Positions 42,920-51,991 of a DNA stretch of 64,000 nt are shown here, piece by piece. Position numbers and translations under genes: made by a program. A model generated the notes under the pieces. That model did not search any database, had not been told where the DNA came from, and worked only from the letters and a program-made list of their open reading frames with translations. This stretch comes from Methylobacterium sp. CB376 (GTDB lineage Bacteria; Pseudomonadota; Alphaproteobacteria; Rhizobiales; Beijerinckiaceae). The DNA lies in NCBI RefSeq assembly GCF_029714205.1, contig NZ_CP121648.1:2870001-2934000 (forward strand). Direction: 5' to 3'. Position 1 is the first letter of the stretch. Every line of letters starts with the position of its first letter.

Positions 42920-44014
42920 ATGACGGCCACCTCCCCCCACGGCGCCCGCCTGACCATCAACCTTCGCGCCCTCGCGGCGAATTGGCGGCGCCTCGCCGAG
43001 GAGGCCGCGGGGGCCGAGTGCGCCGCGGTGATCAAGGCCGACGCCTACGGGACCGGCATCGACCGTGCCGGCCCGGCCCTGTGGCGGGCGGGCTGCCGCA
43101 CGTTCTTCGTCGCCCACCTGTCCGAGGCCGAGCGCGCCCGCGCGGCCCTGCCGGAGGCGGTGATCTACGTGCTGAACGGCCTGCCCCCGGGCAGCGCGCC
43201 GGCCTACCGGGACCGCGCCCTGCGGCCCGTGCTCGGCTCCCGCGAGGAGATCGAGGAATGGGCGGCCTTCTGCCGGGCGCGGGGGGAGCGGCTGCCGGCG
43301 GCGTTGCACGTCGATACCGGGATGAACCGGCTCGGCCTCTCCCCCGACGAGGCCCTGGCGCTCGCCGGCGGCGCCGCGCTAGAGGATGTCGCGGCGAGCC
43401 TGCTGGTGAGCCATCTCGTCAGCGCCGAGGTGCCGGGCGACGCGGTCACGGCGCGCCAGGTCGCGGATTTCGCCAGGGTGGCGGCGGCCTTCCCGGGCCT
43501 GACGGCCTCCCTCGGCAACTCGGCCGGCACGTTCCTCGGCGCGCGGGCGCGCCACGAGATGGTGCGGCCCGGCTACGCCCTCTACGGCGGCAACCCGCGC
43601 CCCGGCGGTCCGAACCCGATGCGGCCGGTGGTGCGGCTCGACGCGACGATCCTGCAGGTGCGCGACGTCCCGCCCGGCGCGACGGCGGGCTACAACGCCC
43701 GCTGGACGGCGCCCGGTCCGCGCCGGCTGGCGACGCTCTCGCTCGGCTACGCGGACGGCTACCCGCGGGCGGGCTCCGGGCGGGCGGAGGCGGTGGTGGC
43801 CGGCCGGCGCTGCCCCGTGGTCGGCACGATCTCGATGGACCTCGTGATCCTGGACGTGACCGACGCGCCGCCGGAGGCCGCGCGGCGCGGCGCCCGCGCG
43901 ACCCTGATCGGCGAGGGTCTCGACATCGACGAGGTCGGGCAGCGGGCCGGCACCATCGGCTACGAGATCCTGACCAATCTCGGGCGGCGCTCCGAGCGGG
44001 CCTATATCGACTGA
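42920..44014 (+). CDS. alr: Alanine racemase
   Basis: The product has 364 residues and interconverts L- and D-alanine with PLP to supply the cell wall. The PLP lysine is in AAVIKADAYGTGID near residue 38, HVDTGMNRLGLSPDEAL and VRPGYALYGG follow, and the second catalytic base Tyr lies in TAGYNARWTAPGPRRLATLS. GTISMDLVILDVTD closes the barrel. ATG 42920 was chosen after CAGAGGCG. Its 3' end overlaps that of the cytochrome b561 gene on the other strand by 13 bp. The promoter is probably within or just after repeat copy D. Confidence 0.94.
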   Translation: MTATSPHGARLTINLRALAANWRRLAEEAAGAECAAVIKADAYGTGIDRAGPALWRAGCRTFFVAHLSEAERARAALPEAVIYVLNGLPPGSAPAYRDRALRPVLGSREEIEEWAAFCRARGERLPAALHVDTGMNRLGLSPDEALALAGGAALEDVAASLLVSHLVSAEVPGDAVTARQVADFARVAAAFPGLTASLGNSAGTFLGARARHEMVRPGYALYGGNPRPGGPNPMRPVVRLDATILQVRDVPPGATAGYNARWTAPGPRRLATLSLGYADGYPRAGSGRAEAVVAGRRCPVVGTISMDLVILDVTDAPPEAARRGARATLIGEGLDIDEVGQRAGTIGYEILTNLGRRSERAYID

Positions 44015-44574
44015 GCGCCGCGGGCGCGCCGCCCGGGCCACATCCGCGCCAGCACCTCGTCGCGCCGCACGAGGGCGTGCCACGCCACCGCCAGGAAGTG
44101 GAGCGCGAGGAGGAGACCGATCGCCCAGGCCCCCCAGAGGTGGATCTCGCCCCCCAGATGCGACAGCGGCTTGTCGATGGGCACGAGCCGGGGCCAGGAG
44201 AACAGGCCGAACCAGGGCAGCGCGTAGCCGCCGGCGCCCGAATCGACGTAGCCGCTCAATGGCATCAGCAGCATCAGGGCGTAGAGGCAAAGATGGGCCG
44301 CGCGCGCCGCCGCGCCGGCGAGGCGGGACGGCCGCACCCGGAATCCGGGCGCCCCGGCGATCCAGCGGCAGAGGACGCGCAGGGGCAGCAGCACCAGCAC
44401 GGTCATGCCGATCGACTTGTGCAGGTCGAGGAGTTCCCGCCGGGGCGAGGTGCCGGGCGGCAGGGTGCTCGCCCAGACGCCGATGGCGAGGGCGACCAGG
44501 ATCAGGGCCGCCATGCCCCAGTGGAAGGCGCGGGGGGCGCCGGCGTAGTGGTGGGCTTGACCGTCGGGGGACAT
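44002..44574 (-). CDS. Cytochrome b561 family protein
   Basis: The product has 190 residues with four membrane helices. Haem-ligand histidines appear in RAFHWGMAALILVALAIGVW, in LLDLHKSIGMTVLVLLPLRV and in the last pair, LSHLGGEIHLWGAWAIGLLL and ALHFLAVAWHALVRRDE. This matches the di-haem YceJ/CybB type, which oxidises ubiquinol or moves electrons to periplasmic partners such as superoxide. ATG 44572-44574 was chosen. Its end overlaps alr by 13 bp in a convergent arrangement. Confidence 0.88.
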   Translation of the reverse strand: MSPDGQAHHYAGAPRAFHWGMAALILVALAIGVWASTLPPGTSPRRELLDLHKSIGMTVLVLLPLRVLCRWIAGAPGFRVRPSRLAGAAARAAHLCLYALMLLMPLSGYVDSGAGGYALPWFGLFSWPRLVPIDKPLSHLGGEIHLWGAWAIGLLLALHFLAVAWHALVRRDEVLARMWPGRRARGAQSI

Positions 44575-44815
44575 CGTGGCGATCCGTGCGTGCGATCTCC
44601 CCCGCGCTGTCCGGCCCGATTGCGGCCGCAGCGCGACGCTCAGGTTGCTGGCGCGTGACTGTTGCGATCCCGGGACGGCGGGGACATATCGGGAACATCG
44701 GCGACCTCCGGCCGCGTTCCGCGAGACGACCGTGGCGGCACCGTCGCATCCTCGCGCCGCGCCCGCCCCGGACCGCGGCGACCATCCCGACCTTCCCGCG
44801 CGAGGCAGACCATCG

Positions 44816-46249
44816 ATGGCCAAATCCCACCAGACCTTCGTCTGCCAATCCTGCGGTGCGGTCTACAATCGCTGGCGCGGGCGCTGCGAGGCCTGCAACG
44901 GCTGGAACTCGATCGTGGAGGAGACCGGCGCCGGGACCCAAGCCGCCGGGCCGGTGGCGACGCGGCCGAGCCGGGCCAAGGGCCGGGTCTTCCCCCTCGA
45001 AGGGCTCGCCGGCGAGGTCAAGGACGCGCCCCGCACCCCCTCGGGCATCGCCGAGCTCGACCGGGTCACCGGGGGCGGCTTCGTGCGCGGCTCGGTCATC
45101 CTGCTCGGCGGCGATCCCGGCATCGGCAAGTCCACGCTGCTGATGCAGGCCTCGGCGGCCCTCGCCGCCCGGGGGGAGCGCGTCGCGTACATCTCGGGCG
45201 AGGAGGCGGTCGGGCAGGTGCGGCTGCGGGCGGAGCGGCTCGGCCTCGCGGGGGCGCCGGTCGAGCTCGCCGCTGAGACCAACGTCGAGGACATCGTCGC
45301 CACCCTGAGCCAGGGACGGCCGCCGGCCCTCGCGATCATCGACTCGATCCAGACCATGTGGACCGAGACGGTCGAATCGGCGCCGGGCACCGTCACGCAG
45401 GTGCGCGGCTCGGCCCAGAGCCTGATCCGCTTCGCCAAGACCAGCGGCACGGCGGTGATCCTGGTCGGGCACGTCACGAAGGACGGTCAGATCGCCGGGC
45501 CGCGCGTGGTCGAGCACATGGTCGACGCGGTCGCCTCCTTCGAGGGCGACCAGGGCCACCACTTCCGCATCCTGCGGGCGGTCAAGAACCGCTTCGGTCC
45601 GACGGACGAGATCGGCGTCTTCGAGATGACCGACGGCGGCCTCGCCGAGGTGCCGAACCCCTCGGCCCTGTTCCTGGCCGGCCGCGACCTCGCCGCGCCC
45701 GGCACCGCGGTCTTCGCCGGCATGGAGGGCACGCGGCCGCTCCTCGTGGAGATCCAGGCCCTCGTCGCCCCCTCGGCGCTGGGCATGCCGCGCCGCGCCG
45801 TGGTCGGCTGGGATCCCAACCGGCTCTCGATGGTGCTGGCGGTGCTGGAGGCCCATGCGGGCATCCGTCTCGGCACCCACGACGTCTACCTGAACGTGGC
45901 GGGCGGCCTGCGCATCGGCGAGCCGGCCGCGGACCTCGCGGTCGCCGCCGCCCTGGTCTCGTCGCTCTCCGCCACGCCCCTGCCCTCCGACGCGGTCTAT
46001 TTCGGCGAGATCGGCCTGTCGGGGGCGGTGCGGCCGGTGGCGCAGGCGAATGCGCGGCTGAAGGAGGCGCAGAAGCTCGGCTTCGCCCGGGCGCTGATGC
46101 CGCAGGGACGCGGGGAGGCCGGCGAGCGCGGCTTCCCCGCCGAGGCGCTCGCGCACATCACCGACCTCGTGGCCGGCATCGCCTCGGGCAGGCCGGTCGG
46201 CCGCGGCGCCAAGCGCCCCTGCCTGCCGGCCTACGATCCGGAGGGGTGA
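44816..46249 (+). CDS. radA: DNA repair protein RadA
   Basis: The product has 477 residues. It is a RecA paralogue with a zinc finger (CQSCGAVYNRWRGRCEACNG), an ATPase core with Walker A LLGGDPGIGKSTLLMQASAA, Walker B LAIIDSIQTMW, the RadA-specific KNRFG (RAVKNRFGPTDEIGVFEM), and a C-terminal Lon-protease-like domain (GLRIGEPAADLAVAAALVSS). It promotes branch migration during recombinational repair. It is divergent from the cytochrome gene with a 241-bp gap that may include weak EcfG-like spacing. Confidence 0.95.
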   Translation: MAKSHQTFVCQSCGAVYNRWRGRCEACNGWNSIVEETGAGTQAAGPVATRPSRAKGRVFPLEGLAGEVKDAPRTPSGIAELDRVTGGGFVRGSVILLGGDPGIGKSTLLMQASAALAARGERVAYISGEEAVGQVRLRAERLGLAGAPVELAAETNVEDIVATLSQGRPPALAIIDSIQTMWTETVESAPGTVTQVRGSAQSLIRFAKTSGTAVILVGHVTKDGQIAGPRVVEHMVDAVASFEGDQGHHFRILRAVKNRFGPTDEIGVFEMTDGGLAEVPNPSALFLAGRDLAAPGTAVFAGMEGTRPLLVEIQALVAPSALGMPRRAVVGWDPNRLSMVLAVLEAHAGIRLGTHDVYLNVAGGLRIGEPAADLAVAAALVSSLSATPLPSDAVYFGEIGLSGAVRPVAQANARLKEAQKLGFARALMPQGRGEAGERGFPAEALAHITDLVAGIASGRPVGRGAKRPCLPAYDPEG

Positions 46250-46297
46250 CCGTCGCGCGGCGCGCGGCACGGCGCGTGGAAGCGGGCCGCCCGGCCG

Positions 46298-46316
46298 CCG
46301 CGGACCCCGTCCGCGG
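46298..46316 (+). terminator. Hairpin after radA
   Basis: A perfect 7-bp stem, CCGCGGA with TCCGCGG, encloses a CCCCG loop 49 bp past the radA stop. There is no T-tract. Confidence 0.4.
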
Positions 46317-46431
46317 GGCGCGCCTCCGGTCCGCCGGGTGACGGATCGGCCATGGCGGAGTATAGGTCTGGCGCGGCCAGGAGCAGCCGCGCCCACGAAC
46401 CAACGCCGCCCGCTCCCGGTGCGTTCCTGCG

Positions 46432-47028
46432 ATGCCCTTCTCCGTTCTCGATCTGGTCGTCCTCGGCGTGGTGGTCATCTCGGCGCTGCTCGCCGCGGTG
46501 CGGGGCTTCACCCGCGAGGTTCTGGCGATCGTCGCCTGGGTCGTGGCCGCCGCCGTCGCCTGGAAACTCCACCCCGTGCTGCAGCCGCTGGTGCAGCAGC
46601 ACGTCTCCAGCGAGACCGTCTCGCGCGTCGTCGCGATCGCGGCGATCTTCCTCGGCACGCTGCTCGTCGTGTCGATCATCACCGTGAAGGTCTCGGACCT
46701 GATCCTCGATTCCCGGATCGGCGCCATCGACCGCAGCCTCGGCCTCGCCTTCGGCGCCGCCCGCGGCTTCCTCATCTGCGTGATCGGCTGGGTCTTCCTG
46801 GCCTGGCTGGTCCAGGGCAAGGTTCCGGACTGGGCCCAGCAGGCGCGCAGCCGCGAGATCCTGGACAATACCGGCCAGAAGCTGGTGGCGATGCTGCCCG
46901 GCAACCCGGACGAGCTCCTGAAGCAGTTCCGCAAGCCCAAGCCCGAGGCCGACCCCGGCACGGAGGCCCCGGCCGAGGCCGATACCACGCCCCAGCGCCG
47001 GACGGATGCCACCCCTGCGCGCCGGTAG
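46432..47028 (+). CDS. cvpA: CvpA family membrane protein
   Basis: The product has 198 residues with four membrane helices in the first 125 residues (FSVLDLVVLGVVVISALLAA, EVLAIVAWVVAAAVAW, VVAIAAIFLGTLLVVSIIT and GAARGFLICVIGWVFLAWLV). The conserved RGFTREVLAI and RIGAIDRSLGLAFGAARG are CvpA hallmarks. The Pro/Glu-rich tail has no assigned role. In E. coli, CvpA is needed for colicin V export and bile resistance and sits before purF, as here, with 172 bp between them. Confidence 0.9.
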   Translation: MPFSVLDLVVLGVVVISALLAAVRGFTREVLAIVAWVVAAAVAWKLHPVLQPLVQQHVSSETVSRVVAIAAIFLGTLLVVSIITVKVSDLILDSRIGAIDRSLGLAFGAARGFLICVIGWVFLAWLVQGKVPDWAQQARSREILDNTGQKLVAMLPGNPDELLKQFRKPKPEADPGTEAPAEADTTPQRRTDATPARR

Positions 47029-47200
47029 CGGCCGGCGCCTTGGCTCGGCCGCACTCCGCGCCTACATGACGAACTCGTCACCGGGCCGGTTCGGCCGACC
47101 CGGTCAATCCGTCGTGGACGAGTCGGGAACCGGCCTCGCGCCCGGGCGCCGCGTCGTCTAGCGAGGGCGGTGGCAGGGCCGGCCGCGAGGGACTTTCATC

Positions 47201-48700
47201 ATGGCAGCACGGTGGGAATCGGGCCGGACGGCCTCCGCGGGCAGCGCGGATTTCGGCGGCCTCGACCTCGACGGCGACACCCTGCGCGAGGAATGCGGGG
47301 TGTTCGGCATCCACGGCCATCCCGACGCGGCGGCCATCGTGGCGCTCGGCCTCCACGCCCTCCAGCATCGCGGCCAGGAAGCGGCCGGCATCGTCTCCTT
47401 CGACGGGAGCGTGTTCCATTCCGAGCGCCGGATGGGCCTCGTCGGGGATTCCTTCTCGGATCTCGCCACGATCGAGCGCCTCAAGGGCCTCTCGGCGATC
47501 GGTCACGTGCGCTACTCGACCACCGGCGAGACGATCCTGCGCAACGTGCAGCCGCTCTTCGCCGAGCTGGAGACCGGGGGCCTCGCGATCGCCCATAATG
47601 GGAACCTGACCAACGGCCTGCTGCTGCGCCGCCAGCTCGTGCGCGACGGCGCCATCTGCCAGTCGACCTCCGACACCGAGGCGATCCTCCACTTGGTCGC
47701 CCGCAGCCGGCACGTGCGCATCATCGACCGGGTGATGGACGCCCTGCGCCAGATCGAGGGCGCCTACGCGCTCGTCATGCTGACGAACAAGAAGCTGATC
47801 GGCGCCCGCGACCCGCTCGGCATCCGTCCGCTCGTCCTCGGCGAGCTCGACGGCCGCTACATCCTCGCCTCCGAGACCTGCGCCCTCGACATCATCGGCG
47901 CCCGCTTCGTGCGCGACATCGAGAACGGCGAGATCGTCGTCATCGACGACGACGGCATCCGCTCGATCCGCTTCGCCGCCGAGGCGCCGATGCGGCCCTG
48001 CATCTTCGAGTACATCTACTTCGCCCGCCCGGATTCGGTGGTGAACGGCAAGAACGTCTACGCGGTGCGCAAGAGCATCGGCGTCGAGCTCGCCAAGGAG
48101 GCGCCGGCCGAGGCCGACATCGTGGTGCCGGTGCCGGATTCCGGCGTGCCGGCGGCGCTCGGCTACGCCCAGGAGACGGGGCTGCCCTTCGAGATGGGCA
48201 TCATCCGCAACCACTATGTCGGGCGCACCTTCATCCAGCCGACGCAATCGGTGCGCGAACTCGGCGTGCGCATGAAGCACTCGGCGAACCGCGCCGCCAT
48301 CGCGGGCAAGCGCATCGTCCTCGTCGACGACAGCCTCGTGCGCGGCACCACCTCGGTGAAGATCGTGCGGATGATGCGCGAGGCCGGGGCGAGCGAGGTG
48401 CATTTCCGCATCGCCTCGCCGCCCATCACCCATCCGGACTTCTACGGAATCGACACGCCCGAGAAGGAGAAGCTGCTCGCCGCCACCCACGACCTCGAGG
48501 GCATGCGCCGCTACATCGGCGCCGACTCGCTCGCCTTCCTGTCGATCGGGGGCCTGTACCGGGCGATGGGCGAGGAGGGCCGCGACCCGGCCTGCCCGCA
48601 ATACACCGACCATTGCTTCACGGGCGATTACCCCACCCCGCTGACCGACCTCGCCGTCGCCTCGCCGCGGCGGATGGCGCTCCTCGCCGAAGCCGACTGA
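47201..48700 (+). CDS. purF: Amidophosphoribosyltransferase
   Basis: The product has 499 residues and makes phosphoribosylamine from PRPP and glutamine, the first step of purine synthesis. A 31-residue propeptide precedes Cys32 in REECGVFGIHGHPDAAAIVA, which becomes the N-terminal nucleophile on processing. The glutaminase domain has GHVRYSTTGE and LAIAHNGNLTN. The phosphoribosyltransferase domain has the PRPP loop IVLVDDSLVRGTTSVKIVRM. Conserved Cys residues near 270 and 440 could hold a 4Fe-4S cluster as in B. subtilis. The SDR gene begins 6 bp downstream. Confidence 0.96.
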   Translation: MAARWESGRTASAGSADFGGLDLDGDTLREECGVFGIHGHPDAAAIVALGLHALQHRGQEAAGIVSFDGSVFHSERRMGLVGDSFSDLATIERLKGLSAIGHVRYSTTGETILRNVQPLFAELETGGLAIAHNGNLTNGLLLRRQLVRDGAICQSTSDTEAILHLVARSRHVRIIDRVMDALRQIEGAYALVMLTNKKLIGARDPLGIRPLVLGELDGRYILASETCALDIIGARFVRDIENGEIVVIDDDGIRSIRFAAEAPMRPCIFEYIYFARPDSVVNGKNVYAVRKSIGVELAKEAPAEADIVVPVPDSGVPAALGYAQETGLPFEMGIIRNHYVGRTFIQPTQSVRELGVRMKHSANRAAIAGKRIVLVDDSLVRGTTSVKIVRMMREAGASEVHFRIASPPITHPDFYGIDTPEKEKLLAATHDLEGMRRYIGADSLAFLSIGGLYRAMGEEGRDPACPQYTDHCFTGDYPTPLTDLAVASPRRMALLAEAD

Positions 48701-48706
48701 GACCCG

Positions 48707-49468
48707 ATGTCCGACCTCCCGTCCGCAGAGACCAAGCCCCTCGCCGACCGCATCGCCGTGGTCACCGGCGCCTCCCGCGGGATCGGGCGCGCGGCCGCCC
48801 TGGCCCTCGCCGCCGCGGGCGCCCACGTGGTCGCGGTGGCGCGCACGCAGGGGGCGCTCGAGGAACTCGACGACGCGATCCGGCAGGGCGGCGGCACGGC
48901 GACCCTCGTCCCCCTCGACGTGACCGATTACGACGCCATCGACCGGCTCGGCGCCGCGATCCACGAGCGCTGGGGGCGGCTCGACGTCCTGATCGGCAAT
49001 GCGGGCAATCTCGGCCGGCTGATGCCCCTCGGCCACGTCGAGCCGAAGCTGTGGGCGAGCGTCATGGACGTGAACCTGACGGCGAATTGGCGCCTGATCC
49101 GCTCCCTCGACCCGCTGCTGCGGCGCTCGGATGCGGGCCGGGCGATCTTCATCACCTCGGGCGCCGCGGCGAGCTGCAAGGCCTATTGGGGGCCCTACGC
49201 GGTGTCGAAGGCGGCGCTGGAGGCGCTGGTGCGGACCTACGCGGCCGAGACCGCGTCCACGCCGATCCGGGCGATGCTGGTCAATCCCGGGCCGCTGCGC
49301 ACGGCGATGCGCCGGGCGGCGATGCCCGGCGAGGATCCCGAGACCCTGCGCACGCCCGAGGACCTGGCGCCGCACGTGGTGCGCCTCGCGAGCCCCTCCT
49401 GGCAGGAGACCGGGCTCATCTACGACTTTCCGAGCGACCGGGTGCTCACGCCCCAGCGCCCGGCCTGA
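48707..49468 (+). CDS. Short-chain dehydrogenase/reductase downstream of purF
   Basis: The product has 253 residues. The cofactor loop is AVVTGASRGIGRAAALALAA near residue 20, the NAG motif is LIGNAGNLGRL, and the catalytic residues are in FITSGAAASCKAYWGPYAVSKAA, with YxxxK present (YAVSK). ARTQGALEELDDAI after the third beta strand starts with Arg, suggesting NADP preference. It closely follows purF in many alphaproteobacteria, but the substrate is not known. It ends 4 bp from the stop of the chemotaxis receptor gene on the other strand. Confidence 0.88.
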   Translation: MSDLPSAETKPLADRIAVVTGASRGIGRAAALALAAAGAHVVAVARTQGALEELDDAIRQGGGTATLVPLDVTDYDAIDRLGAAIHERWGRLDVLIGNAGNLGRLMPLGHVEPKLWASVMDVNLTANWRLIRSLDPLLRRSDAGRAIFITSGAAASCKAYWGPYAVSKAALEALVRTYAAETASTPIRAMLVNPGPLRTAMRRAAMPGEDPETLRTPEDLAPHVVRLASPSWQETGLIYDFPSDRVLTPQRPA

Positions 49469-49472
49469 GCGC

Positions 49473-51167
49473 TCAGGCGGCCCGGACGGCCGCCAGGAAG
49501 GCGCCGACCTCGCCGACCAGCCTCTCGGACTGCCCGGAGAGGTCGCGGGCCGCGTCCTGCACCTGGGCGGCCGCCGCACCGGTCTCCTCCGCCCCGTCGC
49601 GCAGGACGAGGACGTTCGCCCGGACGCTCTCGGTCCCGCGCGCCGCCTCCTGCACGTTGCGGGTAATTTCCTGCGTGGCGGCTCCCTGCTCCTCCATGGC
49701 GGCCGCGATGCTGGCGGCGTGCCGCGCCATCTCGGCGATCACCTCGCCGATCTGCCGGATGTCCCCGACGGCCGCCTGGGTGGCGGCCTGGATCTCGCCG
49801 ATCTGACCGCCGATCTCGTCGGTGGCCCGGGCGGTCTGGCCGGCGAGTTCCTTGACCTCGGCGGCGACCACTGCGAAGCCGCGCCCCGCCTCCCCGGCCC
49901 GCGCCGCCTCGATCGTGGCGTTCAGCGCCAGCAGGTTCGTCTGCGCGGCGATGCCCGAGATGGCCGAGACGATGCCGCTGATCCGCTCCGCGGTCTCCGC
50001 CAGACGCCGCACCGTGGCGTCGGTGCGGCGGGCATCCTCCACCGCCCGTCCGGCGATGCGCGAGGATTGCGCCACCTGGCTCACGATCTCGTGGATCGAG
50101 GCCGCCATCTCCTCGCTCGCGGCGGCCACCGTCTGCACGTTGGCCGTGGTCTGCTGCGCGGCCCCGGCCACGGCGGCCGCCTGGACCGCGCCCCGCTCCG
50201 CGACCGAGGCCATCACACCGGCCGTCGCCTCCATGCCCCGCACGGCGCCCGAGAGGCCCTCGCGCAGGGCCGCCACCGTCCCTTCGAGCCTGCGCGTGAG
50301 CGCGTCGAGCTGGCCGGCGCGGGCGAGCTTCGCGCGGGCCTCCGCCGCCTCGCGGGTCTCCAGTTCGCGCCGCGCGAGGGCATCGTCCCGGAAGACCTGG
50401 AGGGCGCGGGCGAGCGCGCCGACCTCGTCGCGCCGCTCGGTCCCGCCGACCGCGACCGCGAGGTCGCCGCTCGCGAGCCTGCTCATCGCCGCGGTGGCAC
50501 GGCCGAGCGGGCGCGAGACGCCCCGCACGGCGACGAGCCCGAGCAGGGCGCAGGACAGCGTGAGGCCCGTCACGGCCAGGCCCAGCTGGCGCCAGGACGC
50601 GGCGGTGACGCTCTCGTGAGCCCTGTCACGGGCGGCGGCGAGTTCGCCGAGATTGGCCTCCACCCGGCTGCGAACCGCGCGGAGCGCGGCCTCGCGCGCG
50701 CGCTGCCCCTCCTTGGAGGCCAGCGCGAAGGCCGCCTCGTTCTCGTTGCGAAGCGCGAACGCCACCACCCGGTCGGCCACTGCGAAATAAGCTGCGATCT
50801 GCTGCCCGACCGCCTCGGCGGTGCTGCTCCGCGCGGGCGTGTCCGCGAGCCGCGCGAGCCGGTTTTGGGCGGCGCCGGCCGCGTCCTTCGCGGCCACGTA
50901 GCGGTCGTGGTAGCCCCGCAGCGCCGCCGGATCGGTCTCGATGATGATGTTGCGCTCCTGGATCGTCGTCTCGCCGACGGCGAGCGCGACCTCGAAGGCC
51001 CCGACGACGCGGGCCGCCTGCAGGTCGACGAGCCGCTGGGTGGTCCGGTCGAGCTCGGAGAAGACGCCATCCGCCAGGCCCAGCAGACCGATCGTCACGC
51101 CGATGAGAATCAGGATTGGGATTGCAATTTTTCCCAGGATAGGAATATCATCTATGATTCTCCGCAC
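49473..51167 (-). CDS. Methyl-accepting chemotaxis protein
   Basis: The product has 564 residues. The first membrane helix is at about 9-30 ([20 protein letters not shown]). A periplasmic helical sensor region follows to about 185 (4HB-type, with [20 protein letters not shown]). The second membrane helix is [25 protein letters not shown] domain includes [20 protein letters not shown]. The signalling hairpin tip is [20 protein letters not shown] followed by [15 protein letters not shown]. The start was set at GTG 51165-51167 because CAGGAGGG precedes it; an upstream TTG (51227) lacks a ribosome site. No CheW-binding pentapeptide for CheB/R is visible at the C-terminus. The DNA before it, 51168-51391, is unusually AT-rich. 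Confidence 0.9.
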   Translation of the reverse strand: MRRIIDDIPILGKIAIPILILIGVTIGLLGLADGVFSELDRTTQRLVDLQAARVVGAFEVALAVGETTIQERNIIIETDPAALRGYHDRYVAAKDAAGAAQNRLARLADTPARSSTAEAVGQQIAAYFAVADRVVAFALRNENEAAFALASKEGQRAREAALRAVRSRVEANLGELAAARDRAHESVTAASWRQLGLAVTGLTLSCALLGLVAVRGVSRPLGRATAAMSRLASGDLAVAVGGTERRDEVGALARALQVFRDDALARRELETREAAEARAKLARAGQLDALTRRLEGTVAALREGLSGAVRGMEATAGVMASVAERGAVQAAAVAGAAQQTTANVQTVAAASEEMAASIHEIVSQVAQSSRIAGRAVEDARRTDATVRRLAETAERISGIVSAISGIAAQTNLLALNATIEAARAGEAGRGFAVVAAEVKELAGQTARATDEIGGQIGEIQAATQAAVGDIRQIGEVIAEMARHAASIAAAMEEQGAATQEITRNVQEAARGTESVRANVLVLRDGAEETGAAAAQVQDAARDLSGQSERLVGEVGAFLAAVRAA

Positions 51168-51391
51168 GATACCCTCCTGGGAGCGCCGCTCCGGTGAATT
51201 AATCTTTCTTATACGGCTCGATTGCAAGTTTATGCATCGGGTATTAACAAAAGGTTATTGACTTACGTTACGTCATCAGATCCCCTTGGTCGGGCCGCGG
51301 CCTGGGCGGCGCGGCCGAGCGACCGTGGCGCCGGCCCCGTCGACCCGGCCCCGTCGACCCGGTATGACGCGGTGCAAGGCGGAGAGACGCG

Positions 51392-51799
51392 ATGATCGAC
51401 GTGCGGGCGATGTGCGCCATCGGGCAGCGGGGCCAGCTCGGCCTCGACGGGCGGCTGCCCTGGGAGGGCAACGCGGATCCGCTCTACGTCGAGGACGTGA
51501 CCCGCTTCTTCGCCGAGACGCAGGGCCACGTGCTGATCGCCGGCCCGAAGACGATCGAGGCGGTGCCCGCCTTCGCGTACCGGGACCGGACCATCGCCAT
51601 CATCCGCTCGCACGAGGATCCGGCCGCGGTGCTCGCCCGCTACAGCGGGCGGCGGATCTTCGTCGGCGGCGGGGTGGCGGTGTGGAACGTCTACGCGCCC
51701 TTCATCCAGCAATGGGACATCACGCGCCTGCCCTACGACGGCGAGGCGGATCGCTGGTTCGACCCCGCTTGGCTGGTGGGCGGCAAGCTGCGAGGGTGA
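51392..51799 (+). CDS. Short dihydrofolate reductase-like protein
   Basis: The product has 135 residues, compared with about 160 for FolA. The N-terminal part follows DHFR (MIDVRAMCAIGQRGQLGLDG then RLPWEGNADP), and HVLIAGPKTIEAVPAFAYRD, RRIFVGGGVAVWNVYAPFIQ and WDITRLPYDGEADRWF cover the later strands. The catalytic Asp near PLYVEDVTRFF is plausible. A missing stretch around residues 50-75 shortens the adenosine-binding region, so activity is uncertain. It could be a folate reductase of the short type or a reductase of other pterins. It is followed 21 bp later by a 55-residue protein. Confidence 0.7.
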   Translation: MIDVRAMCAIGQRGQLGLDGRLPWEGNADPLYVEDVTRFFAETQGHVLIAGPKTIEAVPAFAYRDRTIAIIRSHEDPAAVLARYSGRRIFVGGGVAVWNVYAPFIQQWDITRLPYDGEADRWFDPAWLVGGKLRG

Positions 51800-51820
51800 C
51801 GGCGCGAGGGGATCGATTCG

Positions 51821-51988
51821 ATGACCGCACAGGACCAGTTCAAGCGCCAGCCGCGCCGCAAGGCGGAGAAGGGGCGCGTCCTCACCGTCTCGGCGGAGCA
51901 GAAGGCCGCCTACGAGGCGCTGATGCGCGAGAAGGAGGAGCGGGAGGCCTACGCCAAGCACCTGCCCGGCGACCTGAAGCCCCGCTGA
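51821..51988 (+). CDS. 55-residue charged protein downstream of the DHFR-like gene
   Basis: The small open frame starts ATG 51821 and ends TGA 51986-51988. It encodes MTAQDQFKRQPRRKAEKGRV, then LTVSAEQKAAYEALMREKEE and REAYAKHLPGDLKPR. It is highly charged, has no membrane segment, and is probably helical in the middle. GCGAGGGG precedes the start. The composition and uninterrupted coding look right for a real gene, but no family was recognised. It ends 3 bp before the der stop on the other strand. Confidence 0.6.
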   Translation: MTAQDQFKRQPRRKAEKGRVLTVSAEQKAAYEALMREKEEREAYAKHLPGDLKPR

Positions 51989-51991
51989 GCC

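Noticed and set aside
44692..44718. EcfG-like GGAAC-N18-CGTT upstream of radA
   Set aside because: The spacing is outside the 16-17 base rule, and radA is a housekeeping repair gene.
51168..51260. FliA-like TAAA...GCCGTATAA string before the chemotaxis receptor
   Set aside because: The spacer is 11 rather than 15 bases, and alphaproteobacteria of this group usually lack FliA.
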